62,896 nt of DNA from Fibrobacter sp. (GCA_012513915.1 JAAZBG010000036.1:1-62896), one strand, 5' to 3'; shown: positions 27,614 through 37,562, numbered from the stretch's first letter. The notes: a model not told the origin generated them from the letters alone. A program made the numbers and translations.

Positions 27614-30432
27614 ATACACCGGTTGCAACCTATCGACTGCAATTTTCTCAGGACTTTACCTTTGAGAATGCGGTTTATATTGTCACCTATCTGAAAAAGC
27701 TTGGGATTTCGCACATTTATGCGTCACCCATATTTAAAGCCCGCAAAGGCAGCCCACATGGGTATGATGTTGCTGATCCCCGGATTATCAATCCGGAACT
27801 TGGCGGTAAAAATGCATTTGATGCACTTCAGGGGATCTGTGCGTCCAACGGGATAGGATGGATTCAGGATATAGTTCCCAATCATATGACACTCAGTTCC
27901 GATAATCCGTTTCTTGTAGATATCTGTGAAAACGGTTCATTGTCAGAATATTACTCATTGTTTGATATTGAATGGGATCACCCTAATGCTGCTTTGAAGG
28001 GAAAATTAATTATCCCTATACTTGGAAATCTATTTGGTAAATGTCTTGAAGCGGGTGAATTAAAGCTGGAATTTATTAGCACAGGGTTATGGATCACCTA
28101 TTACGATCACCGGTTTCCATTGCGACTTGAATCGTATTCGGCAGTATTCAGCCGCTGTACTGATATGCTTAGGGATGTGCTGGGTGATAGTAATCCGGAT
28201 TTTCTTAAATTCCTTGGCGTTTTATACACTGTAAAGAATCTGCCAGGTACCAATGATATCAAAGAACGCTATGAGCAGATCGGGTTTATTAAAACACTGC
28301 TCTGGGAGATGTATAGCGGCAATGCGATTATCAGACAGATTTGTGATCAGGTGATCTCCACATGTAATGGCAATGGAAGCGAATCTGACCGCTGGGCTCT
28401 ACTCGAATCAATCCTTTCAGAGCAGTATTTCAGACTTGCATTCTGGAAAACGGCCACACAGGAACTTAATTACCGGCGTTTTTTCACAGTCAATGATCTG
28501 ATCGCAGTCCGTGTAGAAGATGAATCTGTTTTCAATGTTACACATGAACTGATAGGATCGCTTGTTCAGGAAAACAAAATTCAGGGACTGAGAGTTGATC
28601 ACATTGATGGTTTATACGATCCGGCAATCTATTGCGAACGCCTTCGGCAGCTTGCTCCTGATGCTTACATTGTTGTGGAAAAGATCCTTGCTGAACATGA
28701 GGAGTTGCCTGAAGCCTGGGGTATGCAGGGAACTACCGGATATGATTTTCTCAACACCGTGAACCGGCTTTTTTGTAATTGCAGCGGGCAGAGAGCCATA
28801 GACAGGACATATGGAACTATCTCCGAAGATAAACGTACATTTAAAGAACTTGTCGCAGATAAAAAACGGCTGATTATCGGCCGTCACATGGCTGGCGATA
28901 TAGACAATCTCGCATTACGGTTAAAAGCTCTCGCCGGAAAGGATCGTCAGGGTATCGATATCACCATGTACGGTCTTCGCAGGGCACTGGTTGAAGTGCT
29001 TACCTTTTTTCCGGTATACCGGTCATATATCACTGAGAAGGATTTGACATCTACTGACTGGCTTGTCCTTAAAAAAGCTCTCGATGATTCCCGGTTATCA
29101 CGGGATGAATTTGTTCCGGAACTTGACTACATAGAAGCATTCCTTGGCCTTGACACCAATGCCTCTTCGTCAAGTCAGGAATTTATTGAACGCCGTAGAT
29201 TTATAATGCGTCTTCAGCAGTTCACCGGTCCGCTTCTTGCAAAGGGAATTGAAGATACTGCACTGTACAGTTATAACCGGCTTGTTTCCCTTAATGAGGT
29301 TGGCGGCCACCCGGAGCTGTTTGGTATCTGTAAAACTGATTTCCATACATTTTGTTCCAGACGGGCTGACCACTATCCTCATGCGATGAATGCGACTGCA
29401 ACCCACGATACAAAGCGGGGTGAAGGAACACGTGTACGAATTAATGTAATCTCTGAATTGGGTACAGAGTGGTTTCAGCAGGTCCGCAGGTGGCATGTAA
29501 TAAATCAGAACGCACTTACAATGGATGAAAATGGAAAACAAATGCCCGTGCTAAATGATGAATATCTATTCTATCAGACCATTATCGGCAGTTTTCCTGT
29601 AGAATCGGATAATCTCGATTTCTTTCGTTCACGGATAGAGGAGTATATGCTTAAGGCAGCCAGAGAAGCAAAAATTCATTCATCGTGGATAAGGCCAAAT
29701 GAAGCATATGAAAACGCTCTTAAAAATTTTGTGAACACAGCCCTTTCTGATTCTGCGAAAAATAGTTTTCTTACAGAGTTTATACCTTTCCAGAAAAAAA
29801 TCGCCTGGTATGGCATGCTCAATTCATTATCGCAAACAACCATTAAAATTACCGCACCGGGAATCCCCGACTTTTATCAGGGTACAGAACTATGGGATTT
29901 TTCTCTTGTTGACCCGGATAACCGGCGCCCCGTCGATTTTGAACAGCGGATCAGAGTTCTTGACGAATTAAATAAGCGGGAGAACGATCCGCTGCTGTTG
30001 AAAGAATTAATCGCTACACCACAAAATGGTACAATTAATCTGTTTCTGATTAAAAAGCTGCTTCATTTCAGAAATAAATTACCTGAACTGTTTTCATCCG
30101 GAAAATACATTCCTGTTGACATTATTGGAATATATGCTGATTCGATTGTTGCATTTCTTCGTACAACTCCGGAATCGGCATGTCTGGTTGTAGTACCCAG
30201 AATGCTGACAAAAATCATAGCCGAGGGAACAATGCCACTGACAAACACGATCTGGGATGATACAAGTATACAACTGCCACCAGAATACTCCGGTAAAACA
30301 TGGTTTGATATTGTAACAAATACGACTCTTGACACCAAAAGTACTACCATGTCGATTGGCGATATTCTGACACAATTTCCGGTTAGTGTTCTTGAATTAT
30401 TACCAGAACGGTTAATGACTCATAAGAAATAA
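27610..30432 (+). CDS. treY: maltooligosyl trehalose synthase
   Basis: A 940-residue GH13 enzyme, usual length for TreY. It begins with the family signature ATYRLQFSQDFTFENA and ISHIYASPIFKARKGSPHGYDV. The catalytic residues are Asp330 (RVDHIDGLYDP), Glu357 (VEKILAEHEELP) and Asp600 (ATHDTKRGEGTR). It turns the reducing-end alpha-1,4 bond of maltodextrins into the alpha,alpha-1,1 bond of trehalose. It is coupled to treZ by a 4-base overlap and is the last gene before a 123-base gap. Confidence 0.95.
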   Translation: MNTPVATYRLQFSQDFTFENAVYIVTYLKKLGISHIYASPIFKARKGSPHGYDVADPRIINPELGGKNAFDALQGICASNGIGWIQDIVPNHMTLSSDNPFLVDICENGSLSEYYSLFDIEWDHPNAALKGKLIIPILGNLFGKCLEAGELKLEFISTGLWITYYDHRFPLRLESYSAVFSRCTDMLRDVLGDSNPDFLKFLGVLYTVKNLPGTNDIKERYEQIGFIKTLLWEMYSGNAIIRQICDQVISTCNGNGSESDRWALLESILSEQYFRLAFWKTATQELNYRRFFTVNDLIAVRVEDESVFNVTHELIGSLVQENKIQGLRVDHIDGLYDPAIYCERLRQLAPDAYIVVEKILAEHEELPEAWGMQGTTGYDFLNTVNRLFCNCSGQRAIDRTYGTISEDKRTFKELVADKKRLIIGRHMAGDIDNLALRLKALAGKDRQGIDITMYGLRRALVEVLTFFPVYRSYITEKDLTSTDWLVLKKALDDSRLSRDEFVPELDYIEAFLGLDTNASSSSQEFIERRRFIMRLQQFTGPLLAKGIEDTALYSYNRLVSLNEVGGHPELFGICKTDFHTFCSRRADHYPHAMNATATHDTKRGEGTRVRINVISELGTEWFQQVRRWHVINQNALTMDENGKQMPVLNDEYLFYQTIIGSFPVESDNLDFFRSRIEEYMLKAAREAKIHSSWIRPNEAYENALKNFVNTALSDSAKNSFLTEFIPFQKKIAWYGMLNSLSQTTIKITAPGIPDFYQGTELWDFSLVDPDNRRPVDFEQRIRVLDELNKRENDPLLLKELIATPQNGTINLFLIKKLLHFRNKLPELFSSGKYIPVDIIGIYADSIVAFLRTTPESACLVVVPRMLTKIIAEGTMPLTNTIWDDTSIQLPPEYSGKTWFDIVTNTTLDTKSTTMSIGDILTQFPVSVLELLPERLMTHKK

Positions 30433-30453
30433 CCATCGATATAATTTACACGT

Positions 30454-30467
30454 TGATAATGTTATCA
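30454..30467. promoter_or_regulatory. palindrome upstream of treS
   Basis: TGATAA-TG-TTATCA, with perfect 6-base arms. The same element in the opposite orientation (one mismatch) lies 14 bases before malQ, at 33958-33971. A shared operator for a local regulator is the simplest reading. Confidence 0.5.
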
Positions 30468-30555
30468 GAAAGGTGTGTACGTCCTTTATTTCTGCAATTT
30501 CAACAAGCATCATAGTACTCAGGATGCATTCCATTAGACAACAGGAGATAGTCGT

Positions 30556-33500
30556 ATGAAAAAGATGCCTGACAATGAATTACAGCCCACATGGTACAAA
30601 GATGCAGTTATTTATCAGTTGCATGTAAAATCGTTTTTTGATGGAAAAGCTGATGGTATCGGAGATTTTGTCGGGTTGACAAAGAAACTCGGTTATCTTG
30701 AATCTCTTGGAATAAATACACTCTGGTTGCTGCCATTTTATCCGTCACCACTGCGCGATGATGGTTATGATATTGCTGATTATATGGACATTAATCCATC
30801 ATACGGAACGATGAATGATTTTAAGAAATTTCTCAGCGAAGCACACTCCCGTGGAATTCGTGTCATAACAGAGTTAGTCCTGAATCATACATCAGACCAG
30901 CACAAGTGGTTTAAAAAGTCAAGAGAAGCAAAACCCGGATCATATTGGAGAGACTTTTATGTATGGAGTGATACAAAAGAACGGTATCGGGACGCCCGAA
31001 TAATTTTCAAGGACTTTGAGACATCAAACTGGACCTGGGATCCGATTGCAAATGCATTTTTCTGGCATAGATTTTTTTCTCATCAACCTGATTTGAATTT
31101 CGAAAACAACACAGTTCATAAAGAACTTTTCAAAGTAATTGATTTCTGGCTCAGTATGGGAGTTGACGGTTTGCGACTTGATGCAGTTCCGTATCTCTAT
31201 GAGCAGGATGGCACCAATTGTGAAAATCTTCCACAGACATTTGCCTTTCTAAAAAAATTGCGGGCGCATATTGAGGAACGCTTTCCGGGACGGATGCTTC
31301 TGGCAGAAGCAAATCAATGGCCGGAAGATGCCGTTGCCTATTTTGGTAATGGCGATATGTGTCATATGGCATTCCATTTCCCGTTGATGCCACGGATGTT
31401 CATGGCTTTGCAAATGGAAGACAGGTTTCCGATTATTGACATTATAGAACAGACACCTCAGATTCCTGAAAATGCACAATGGGCGATATTTCTACGTAAT
31501 CATGATGAATTGACACTTGAAATGGTCTCGGAAGAGGAACGTGATTTTATGTACCGGTCATATGCACGTGATCTTTCAGCAAGAATAAACCTTGGTATTC
31601 GACGAAGACTTGCACCACTGTTACAAAACAGTCGCCGCCGGATTGAATTACTTAACATTCTGCTATTTTCTCTGCCAGGTGCTCCGGTTATTTATTACGG
31701 TGATGAAATCGGGATGGGTGATAATCATTTTCTTGGCGACCGCAACGGTGTAAGGACACCGATGCAGTGGTCACCAGACCGAAATGCCGGTTTTTCACCT
31801 GTTAATCCCCAGCAACTATTTCTTCCTGTCATTATTGATCCTGAGTACCACTATCAATCTGTAAATGTTGAAAATGAAGAAAGAAATCTTTCATCGCTGC
31901 TGTGGTGGATGAGAAGGGCTATAGCAATGCGGAGAACATTTAAAGCCTTCTCACGGGGGACAATGACAATTGTAAAATCCAGTAATGCATCAGTACTTTC
32001 GTTTATCAGAAGAACTGATGATGAAATTATTCTTGTAATTATCAACCTGTCACGTTTCAGCCAGTCTGCATTTCTTGATCTATCACAATTTTCCGGATTT
32101 GATCCTGTTGATATATTCAGCAGCAACCGATTCCCCCGTATTACACCTTCCCCCTATCATTTGACGCTTGGTTTCCATGACTACTTCTGGTTACACCTTA
32201 AACCGGATTACCATGCTGATCTGCGAACAGAAAGTTACACACTTCCGGATTTCAGGACTGATACACGATGGACTGAATTATTCACAGGAAGCTCAGTACG
32301 AAAAATCGCAACAGAAGTTCTTCCCGAATATCTCGCACAGCGAACAACGGCAGGATGCCGTCCCAAACCTGTTTCTCAAACGTCAATCATCGATTTATTT
32401 ACAATAAAGTACGAATCTTTTCTTGCTCTACTACTTTTAATACGTGTAAAATATGCAGATAATAAGTTAGATACGATAATTCTGCCACTTACACTTGAAC
32501 TTGAAGTACTGGCAAATGCTGTTATCGGTGATGATAAAGGGCTTATACTTGGACTTGTAAACAGTGGTTCTCACGGGATCATTTACGACTGCACATTTCA
32601 TCCGGAATTCCTTCAGGCATTAGCAGATATTGTCAAAAACAAGCGAACACTTAAAGGTCTTCATGGTGAATTGTATGGTGAATCATTAGAGAGGAAACAT
32701 ACCAGTATTGATGAAGCTATTTTCCCTGTTTCACATATTGTAAAAGCTGGAAAGCGTAACTCCTGTGCATCACTGAATGAAACTGCATTTATAAAAGTTT
32801 TCAGGAGACTTGAGGAGGGAAAAAATCCGGAAGTTGAACTCCAATCACGATTGACATGTGACAACTGCACAATTATCCCTAGACATCTTGGTTCACTATC
32901 GTACAAAGGCGCTGATACGACTATGTACAACATTGCTTCATTCTCGGATAATTTTAACCATTCCAAATCCCTATGGGGATTTGCCCTTGACTCTGTAATC
33001 ATGTTTCTTGAGGAATCTCTTGCTAAAAGCAGCGAAAAGGCTATCGTGCAATCAGCAACAACTGAGAAAAAAGTATCCTCAACATCAAGTGATAGTTCAC
33101 CAAAGATAACTGGAAGCCTCTTTGAAAAGAAAGTCCAGCGATTAGGTGAAATTACCGCGCAGATGCATCTTGGTCTGGCATCTGAGCAGGATGTGGATTT
33201 CAAAAAAGAACCCTTTACATCATTATATCAGCGAAGTCTTTATCAATCGTTCCGTGGATTGACACACAGGATATTCGGTTTTCTGGAATCAGCAATTGAG
33301 TCAAACAGTTTCGCCCCTGAACATATCGAAAAATTCAAAAATATTATTCAGCTTCGCAGTGAGATAGATACAATATTCAAGCGATCTGTTACCACCAGAA
33401 TAACCGCATATCGTACAAGAATACATGGTGATTATCACCTTGGCCAGATTCTGTTTATGGATGAACAATTCCGTATTTGTGACTTTGAAGGCAATCCAAG

Positions 33501-33921
33501 AAATACCTTAAGTGAGCGACGACTAAAACGGTCTCCGCTAAGTGATGTTGCATCAATGACCCACTCTTTTTTTAATGTCGCCCATCTCGCATTAGTTAAT
33601 AAATTACAAATTCAACCGAGAGATCGTGACTCGCTACTACCTCAGGCACAAAGCTGGGCATTGACAATGGCAAATATTTTTCTTGGCTCATATTTTAACT
33701 CATTACAGCATACATTTCTTGGTATGTCATCAATTAACACAACGCAGATATTCCTCCAGCTATTTTTACTCGAACACTCACTTATCGATATTGAAAAGGC
33801 ATTGCACCCTGGCAATCAAATGGTCAATACGTTGCCGCTTTGTCTGAATTATTACTTAAAATTACCGGAGTTTACGTCCTTGTCTTCATTACAGGAACTA
33901 TCACAAGGTAACAAATCATGA
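30556..33921 (+). CDS. treS: trehalose synthase fused to maltokinase
   Basis: A 1121-residue two-domain protein. Residues 1-550 are a GH13 trehalose synthase (PTWYKDAVIYQLHVKSFFD start; Asp209 in VDGLRLDAVPYLYE, Glu251 in LAEANQWPE, Asp317 in NHDELTLEM) that interconverts maltose and trehalose. Residues about 590-1110 are a maltokinase of the aminoglycoside-phosphotransferase fold, with HGDYHLGQ at 957-964 (catalytic Asp) and DFEG at 976-979 (Mg site). It would convert trehalose through maltose to maltose 1-phosphate. That is normally the donor for GlgE, which is not in this window. The linker at about 825-855 is Ser/Thr-rich. GGAG precedes the ATG. Confidence 0.93.
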   Translation: MKKMPDNELQPTWYKDAVIYQLHVKSFFDGKADGIGDFVGLTKKLGYLESLGINTLWLLPFYPSPLRDDGYDIADYMDINPSYGTMNDFKKFLSEAHSRGIRVITELVLNHTSDQHKWFKKSREAKPGSYWRDFYVWSDTKERYRDARIIFKDFETSNWTWDPIANAFFWHRFFSHQPDLNFENNTVHKELFKVIDFWLSMGVDGLRLDAVPYLYEQDGTNCENLPQTFAFLKKLRAHIEERFPGRMLLAEANQWPEDAVAYFGNGDMCHMAFHFPLMPRMFMALQMEDRFPIIDIIEQTPQIPENAQWAIFLRNHDELTLEMVSEEERDFMYRSYARDLSARINLGIRRRLAPLLQNSRRRIELLNILLFSLPGAPVIYYGDEIGMGDNHFLGDRNGVRTPMQWSPDRNAGFSPVNPQQLFLPVIIDPEYHYQSVNVENEERNLSSLLWWMRRAIAMRRTFKAFSRGTMTIVKSSNASVLSFIRRTDDEIILVIINLSRFSQSAFLDLSQFSGFDPVDIFSSNRFPRITPSPYHLTLGFHDYFWLHLKPDYHADLRTESYTLPDFRTDTRWTELFTGSSVRKIATEVLPEYLAQRTTAGCRPKPVSQTSIIDLFTIKYESFLALLLLIRVKYADNKLDTIILPLTLELEVLANAVIGDDKGLILGLVNSGSHGIIYDCTFHPEFLQALADIVKNKRTLKGLHGELYGESLERKHTSIDEAIFPVSHIVKAGKRNSCASLNETAFIKVFRRLEEGKNPEVELQSRLTCDNCTIIPRHLGSLSYKGADTTMYNIASFSDNFNHSKSLWGFALDSVIMFLEESLAKSSEKAIVQSATTEKKVSSTSSDSSPKITGSLFEKKVQRLGEITAQMHLGLASEQDVDFKKEPFTSLYQRSLYQSFRGLTHRIFGFLESAIESNSFAPEHIEKFKNIIQLRSEIDTIFKRSVTTRITAYRTRIHGDYHLGQILFMDEQFRICDFEGNPRNTLSERRLKRSPLSDVASMTHSFFNVAHLALVNKLQIQPRDRDSLLPQAQSWALTMANIFLGSYFNSLQHTFLGMSSINTTQIFLQLFLLEHSLIDIEKALHPGNQMVNTLPLCLNYYLKLPEFTSLSSLQELSQGNKS

Positions 33922-33957
33922 GATAGTCTCCATTAAATCTGTGAGTCAACACATAAC

Positions 33958-33971
33958 AGATAACATTATCA
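33958..33971. promoter_or_regulatory. palindrome upstream of malQ
   Basis: AGATAA-CA-TTATCA is the reverse complement of the treS element with a single mismatch. It lies just before the malQ ribosome binding site (AGGAG), a position suited to an operator or an mRNA-level site. Confidence 0.5.
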
Positions 33972-33984
33972 GTCAGGAGCAGTA

Positions 33985-35481
33985 ATGATAAAAAGCTACG
34001 GAATTCTATTACCTGTATTTTCACTGCCCGGAGGTCATGGGATTGGTGATTTCGGATCATCAGTATATGATTTTGTCAACCTGCTTTCAAAAGTTAAGTG
34101 CGCATACTGGCAAATACTTCCATTGAATCCCGGTACAACAGAAAATGGTTATTCACCTTATTTCAGTACTTCTGCCTATGCGATTAATCCACTCTACATC
34201 TCTCTTGACATGCTGCATAATGATGGATTATTAACCCGTAATGAACTTGCAGAAATACCTGAAACACCTGTTGAAAATATTGACTATGACAAAGTAAGAA
34301 CACTCAAAATGCCCCTGCTTACCCGTGCGGCTCACCGGTTTCATCCTGACGACCACTATTTTGAATTCTGTAAAATGAACCAACACTGGCTTAATGACTA
34401 TGCTATGTTTGAGGTACTCCGGTATACCACAAAAAAACCATGGACAGATTGGGATGCTGTAGTCCGCGATCGGGAACAAAGCACAATCGACAATCTTAAC
34501 AATATTCATAAAGAAGCAATACACGTTCAAAAAGTGCTTCAATACTTTGCAATGATACAGTGGAAAAAGCTACTGGCCTATTGTACTGAAAAGGGAATTT
34601 CAATAATCGGTGATATGCCGATTTACGTTGCCCTTGACAGCACCGAAACATGGATTGATCCTCAGCTTTTTAAACTTGACAATAACAAGCAACCGGTGGC
34701 AGTATCAGGTGTTCCTCCTGATTATTTCAGTGCTACCGGACAATTATGGAACAATCCTGTATATAACTGGAATGAACATAAACGCAATGGTTTTACATGG
34801 TGGATACAGCGGATGCGTCATCTGTTTTCCTTATATCATATCGTCCGGATAGATCATTTCAGGGGGCTGGTACAGTACTGGGAAATCCCGGCAGGTAAAC
34901 CTACTGCAATTGATGGTGCATGGAGAGATGTACCGACATATGATTTATTTGACATATTGCGGGATACCTTTACAAATTTTCCAGTTATATGTGAGGACCT
35001 GGGAATTATTACCGATGATGTAAAGGAGGCGATACAACACTATTCTTTCCCCGGCATGAAAGTGCTTCAATTCGCCTTTGGTGACGATACGTTGGACAAT
35101 CCGTATTTACCGGTTAATTATGATGACAACTGTATTGTTTATACCGGTACTCACGACAATTTACCAACACTCGGTTGGCTTGAATCAGAAGCAACTACAC
35201 AGGAGTTGCAAAGAATACAAAACTATTCCGGATTTACATCTGATAATCCTGTTGAAATTGTTTGGAAATTAATTGAGATGGCACTTGAATCAAAAGCTTC
35301 AGTAGCAATTATACCATTACAGGATATATTGACATTAGGAGTAACAGCGCGGATTAATAACCCTGCAAAGCTCCATGGCAACTGGCAGTGGCGATGGGAT
35401 GATGCAGCATATCCGGCAGTTGATGCATTTTCCCGATTGTTTGCAATGAGTGAACGGGCAGGGCGTTTACGCTCTAAATAA
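33985..35481 (+). CDS. malQ: 4-alpha-glucanotransferase (amylomaltase)
   Basis: A 498-residue GH77 enzyme. It opens with SYGILLPVFSLPGGHGIGDFG, and the catalytic residues are Asp290 (RIDHFRGLVQYWEIP), Glu337 (CEDLGIITDDV) and Asp391 (GTHDNLPTLGW). It shuffles glucan chains between maltodextrins, lengthening short ones so that TreY and phosphorylase can use them and freeing glucose. AGGAG lies six bases before the ATG. The gene follows treS by 63 bases. Confidence 0.96.
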   Translation: MIKSYGILLPVFSLPGGHGIGDFGSSVYDFVNLLSKVKCAYWQILPLNPGTTENGYSPYFSTSAYAINPLYISLDMLHNDGLLTRNELAEIPETPVENIDYDKVRTLKMPLLTRAAHRFHPDDHYFEFCKMNQHWLNDYAMFEVLRYTTKKPWTDWDAVVRDREQSTIDNLNNIHKEAIHVQKVLQYFAMIQWKKLLAYCTEKGISIIGDMPIYVALDSTETWIDPQLFKLDNNKQPVAVSGVPPDYFSATGQLWNNPVYNWNEHKRNGFTWWIQRMRHLFSLYHIVRIDHFRGLVQYWEIPAGKPTAIDGAWRDVPTYDLFDILRDTFTNFPVICEDLGIITDDVKEAIQHYSFPGMKVLQFAFGDDTLDNPYLPVNYDDNCIVYTGTHDNLPTLGWLESEATTQELQRIQNYSGFTSDNPVEIVWKLIEMALESKASVAIIPLQDILTLGVTARINNPAKLHGNWQWRWDDAAYPAVDAFSRLFAMSERAGRLRSK

Positions 35482-35495
35482 TTGCACAGGTATAA

Positions 35496-35536
35496 ACAAC
35501 TCATAAAATTCCTCAAATAAAGTAAAGGGCAGCATT
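35496..35536 (+). promoter_or_regulatory. possible promoter of arsC
   Basis: In the 55-base malQ-arsC gap, TTGCAC and TAAAAT are separated by 16 bases. arsC also has AAAGGG as a ribosome binding site. This could let arsC be expressed apart from malQ; no ArsR-type palindrome is seen here. Confidence 0.35.
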
Positions 35537-35998
35537 ATGGCAAAATTGAAAGTTCTTTTTCTGTGCACTGGTAATTCCTGCCGGAGCCAAATGGCCGAAG
35601 GATGGGCACGTTATCTCAAAGGCGATCATATCGAAGCTTTTTCTGCAGGCATCGAAACGCACGGCATGAATCCTAATGCTGTCAGGGTAATGTCCGAAGC
35701 AGGTGTTGACATTTCGAATCATTGGTCAAAACATCTTGACGAAATAAAGGACATCCCGTTTGACTGGGTAATCACTGTTTGTGATAACGCCAACGAAAGC
35801 TGCCCGGTTTTCCCGGGGAAAGTTAATCGGTTTCATATAAGCTTCGATGATCCACCAAGACTCGCAAAGAGTGCAAAGACCGAAGATGAAGCGCTCGGGA
35901 TTTACCGGAGAGTACGTGATGATATACGTCGATTTGTCGAAGAACTTCCCGAAAATCTATGTTCGTTACCTGAAAGCTCAAAATCAAAGTCGTCTTGA
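35537..35998 (+). CDS. arsC: thioredoxin-coupled arsenate reductase
   Basis: A 153-residue arsenate reductase of the low-molecular-weight phosphatase fold. The phosphate loop is CTGNSCRS (Cys10, Cys15, Arg16) and the redox relay Cys82 and Cys89 lies in VCDNANESCP. This arrangement is that of the thioredoxin-dependent S. aureus pI258 enzyme. It reduces arsenate to arsenite in the cytoplasm. The gene converges on the arsR-arsG operon, whose two thioredoxin-like proteins are plausible partners, although they face a different compartment in at least one case. Confidence 0.95.
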   Translation: MAKLKVLFLCTGNSCRSQMAEGWARYLKGDHIEAFSAGIETHGMNPNAVRVMSEAGVDISNHWSKHLDEIKDIPFDWVITVCDNANESCPVFPGKVNRFHISFDDPPRLAKSAKTEDEALGIYRRVRDDIRRFVEELPENLCSLPESSKSKSS

Positions 35999-36078
35999 AA
36001 TCTAATAGAAAACGTACCATCACCATCTTCATCTTCCCTTCCACCCCATCCTCAACCTTCTTTTCTTCCTCCCTTCAT

Positions 36079-36777
36079 CTAAAACCCAAAATACAATCCG
36101 AAATTATGTTTGAGTATCAGATAGATACCAACCAGTATCAGAATAATCGCAGTTATTCTCCGTACCCAGATCTCTATGGCAGTAAGTTTTTTAAAAGCAA
36201 CCCCTACTCTATTCGCAGCAAATGCAAGCAGTACAGCAAACAGCAGCACCGGAAGCGCTGTTCCCAGGCCATATAATACAGACATAATCACCGATGCATT
36301 GTTCTTTACCGCAAGAGGAATGAGTCCGCCAAAAAAGAGCCCTGCAGATACCGGGCAAAATGCGAGTGCAAAGAGGATCCCGAGAACTCCGGCACCCCAG
36401 ACTCCCATTGAATCAATTCTTTTCTGCATACCCGTACCAATACCGCCGCCACCCATGCTGAACTTCCAGATATCAAGCAATAAAACTCCGAGAAGGAGCA
36501 TGATCGGACCGAGAAAAAGATTCAGGTTCCGCTGAAGAAACATTGACACTACGGGGATCGACAACAATCCCTTTGTGACAAGTATTGCGACCACCAGATA
36601 TGCAATACTCCTTCCTGTAGTGTACAGCAATCCGGCAAACAGAACCAGTCCCGGCTTTTCCACCCTTCGCCCGACATATGAAATCGCTGCAATATTGGTT
36701 GAAAGAGGGCAGGGACTTATCGATGTAAGAATTCCAAGCCATAGCGCCGAAACAAGATCGACAAACAATGTTTCCAT
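36079..36777 (-). CDS. arsG: ArsG-family organoarsenical efflux permease (CcdA/DsbD-like)
   Basis: A 232-residue inner-membrane protein with six likely helices of the CcdA/DsbD-TM (LysE-like) superfamily. Motifs are ISPCPLSTNIAAISYVGRR near the N-terminus and AFCPVSAGLFFGGLIPLA in the middle; each holds one Cys next to Pro, like DsbD. The wording and the ArsF-like lipoprotein gene four bases upstream match the ArsG family, described as an efflux permease for aromatic arsenicals. Alternative: a thiol-transferring CcdA-type protein feeding electrons to the periplasmic thioredoxins encoded upstream. The gene ends the operon. Confidence 0.75.
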   Translation of the reverse strand: METLFVDLVSALWLGILTSISPCPLSTNIAAISYVGRRVEKPGLVLFAGLLYTTGRSIAYLVVAILVTKGLLSIPVVSMFLQRNLNLFLGPIMLLLGVLLLDIWKFSMGGGGIGTGMQKRIDSMGVWGAGVLGILFALAFCPVSAGLFFGGLIPLAVKNNASVIMSVLYGLGTALPVLLFAVLLAFAANRVGVAFKKLTAIEIWVRRITAIILILVGIYLILKHNFGLYFGF

Positions 36778-36780
36778 GAA

Positions 36781-37302
36781 TCAGGATTCTCCAAGATAGG
36801 TTTTTATTTCCTTTGTAACATACGCTTTAAATTTTTCATCATTGTTAAGAAGTTTCCATACTTTGTCAAGATTCGTCCAGCGAAGCTCTTTACCGTTCTT
36901 TACATCAGAGAGTATCACCGATTGGGCATAAAGCTTGTAGTCGGTATCATAATGTTTATTCTCCGGTTCGTCAATATTAATAGCCTTGAATACAACCCTG
37001 CCGGTTTTTACGTGATCTCCAAATGTAGTAGTAACTACAGATTCTGTTGTTTTTTCTATGTACATACAGGATGGACACCGGTAATTTGACATAAAATAAT
37101 ACACAACTAATTGGTGACCAGCAGTATCAGCGGTAAAACCGGATTGTTTATCGGCAGAGGTGGATTTTATCTGTGTTGATACAGTATCTGCTTGTTTTTT
37201 TGAATCATTCTGAGCACAGCCAGAGAATAAAGTTCCGAGAAATACTAACGTAAAAAAGAACGATAATTGTTGACCTTTACAATGTATAGAATTAATGACC
37301 AT
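36781..37302 (-). CDS. arsF: ArsF-family lipoprotein (nitroreductase-subunit-like)
   Basis: A lipoprotein with lipobox LFSGC, a Ser/Thr-rich spacer and a thioredoxin-like domain with MSNYRCPSCMYIEK (CxxC near residue 78). It continues VFKAINIDEPENKHYDTDYKLYAQS, the pattern of proteins named ArsF. In the ArsEFG system ArsE and ArsF together reduce nitro groups of nitrophenylarsenicals. The second ATG (37302) is chosen because AAGGAG lies seven bases before it; the first ATG at 37308 is too close. It sits three bases before arsG. The substrate here is unproven. Confidence 0.7.
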   Translation of the reverse strand: MVINSIHCKGQQLSFFFTLVFLGTLFSGCAQNDSKKQADTVSTQIKSTSADKQSGFTADTAGHQLVVYYFMSNYRCPSCMYIEKTTESVVTTTFGDHVKTGRVVFKAINIDEPENKHYDTDYKLYAQSVILSDVKNGKELRWTNLDKVWKLLNNDEKFKAYVTKEIKTYLGES

Positions 37303-37328
37303 GTACATTCTCCTTAATGAATAAAATA

Positions 37329-37562
37329 TTATTTTAACCAGCTTGTTATTTCTGCCGGTGTCGGAATCTTTCCCACAGTTTTAACCTCACCGTCAATAAC
37401 AAGTGCGGGGGTCATCATAACACCAAATTGCAGAATCTCATTAATATCTGTTACCTTTATTAATTCATATTCAACACCGGATTCACTGGCGGCTTTTTCT
37501 GCTGTTTCAGCAAGTTTTTTACACTTCGGGCACCCGGTACCCAATACCTGAATTTTTTTCAT
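37329..37562 (-). CDS. small thioredoxin-like redox disulfide protein
   Basis: 77 residues, no signal peptide. It opens with MKKIQVLGTGCPKCKKL, giving the CPKC redox site (Cys11, Cys14), and has the cis-Pro segment MMTPALVIDGEVK. This is the redox-active disulfide protein/TlpA-mini family. In position and size it could be the ArsE-like member of an ArsEFG unit, or a reductant for ArsC; I cannot decide between these. It lies 26 bases before arsF. Confidence 0.8.
   Translation of the reverse strand: MKKIQVLGTGCPKCKKLAETAEKAASESGVEYELIKVTDINEILQFGVMMTPALVIDGEVKTVGKIPTPAEITSWLK

Noticed and set aside
33872..34060. Small minus-strand frame at the treS-malQ junction
   Set aside because: Overlaps the coding ends of both genes, with no ribosome binding site or family features.
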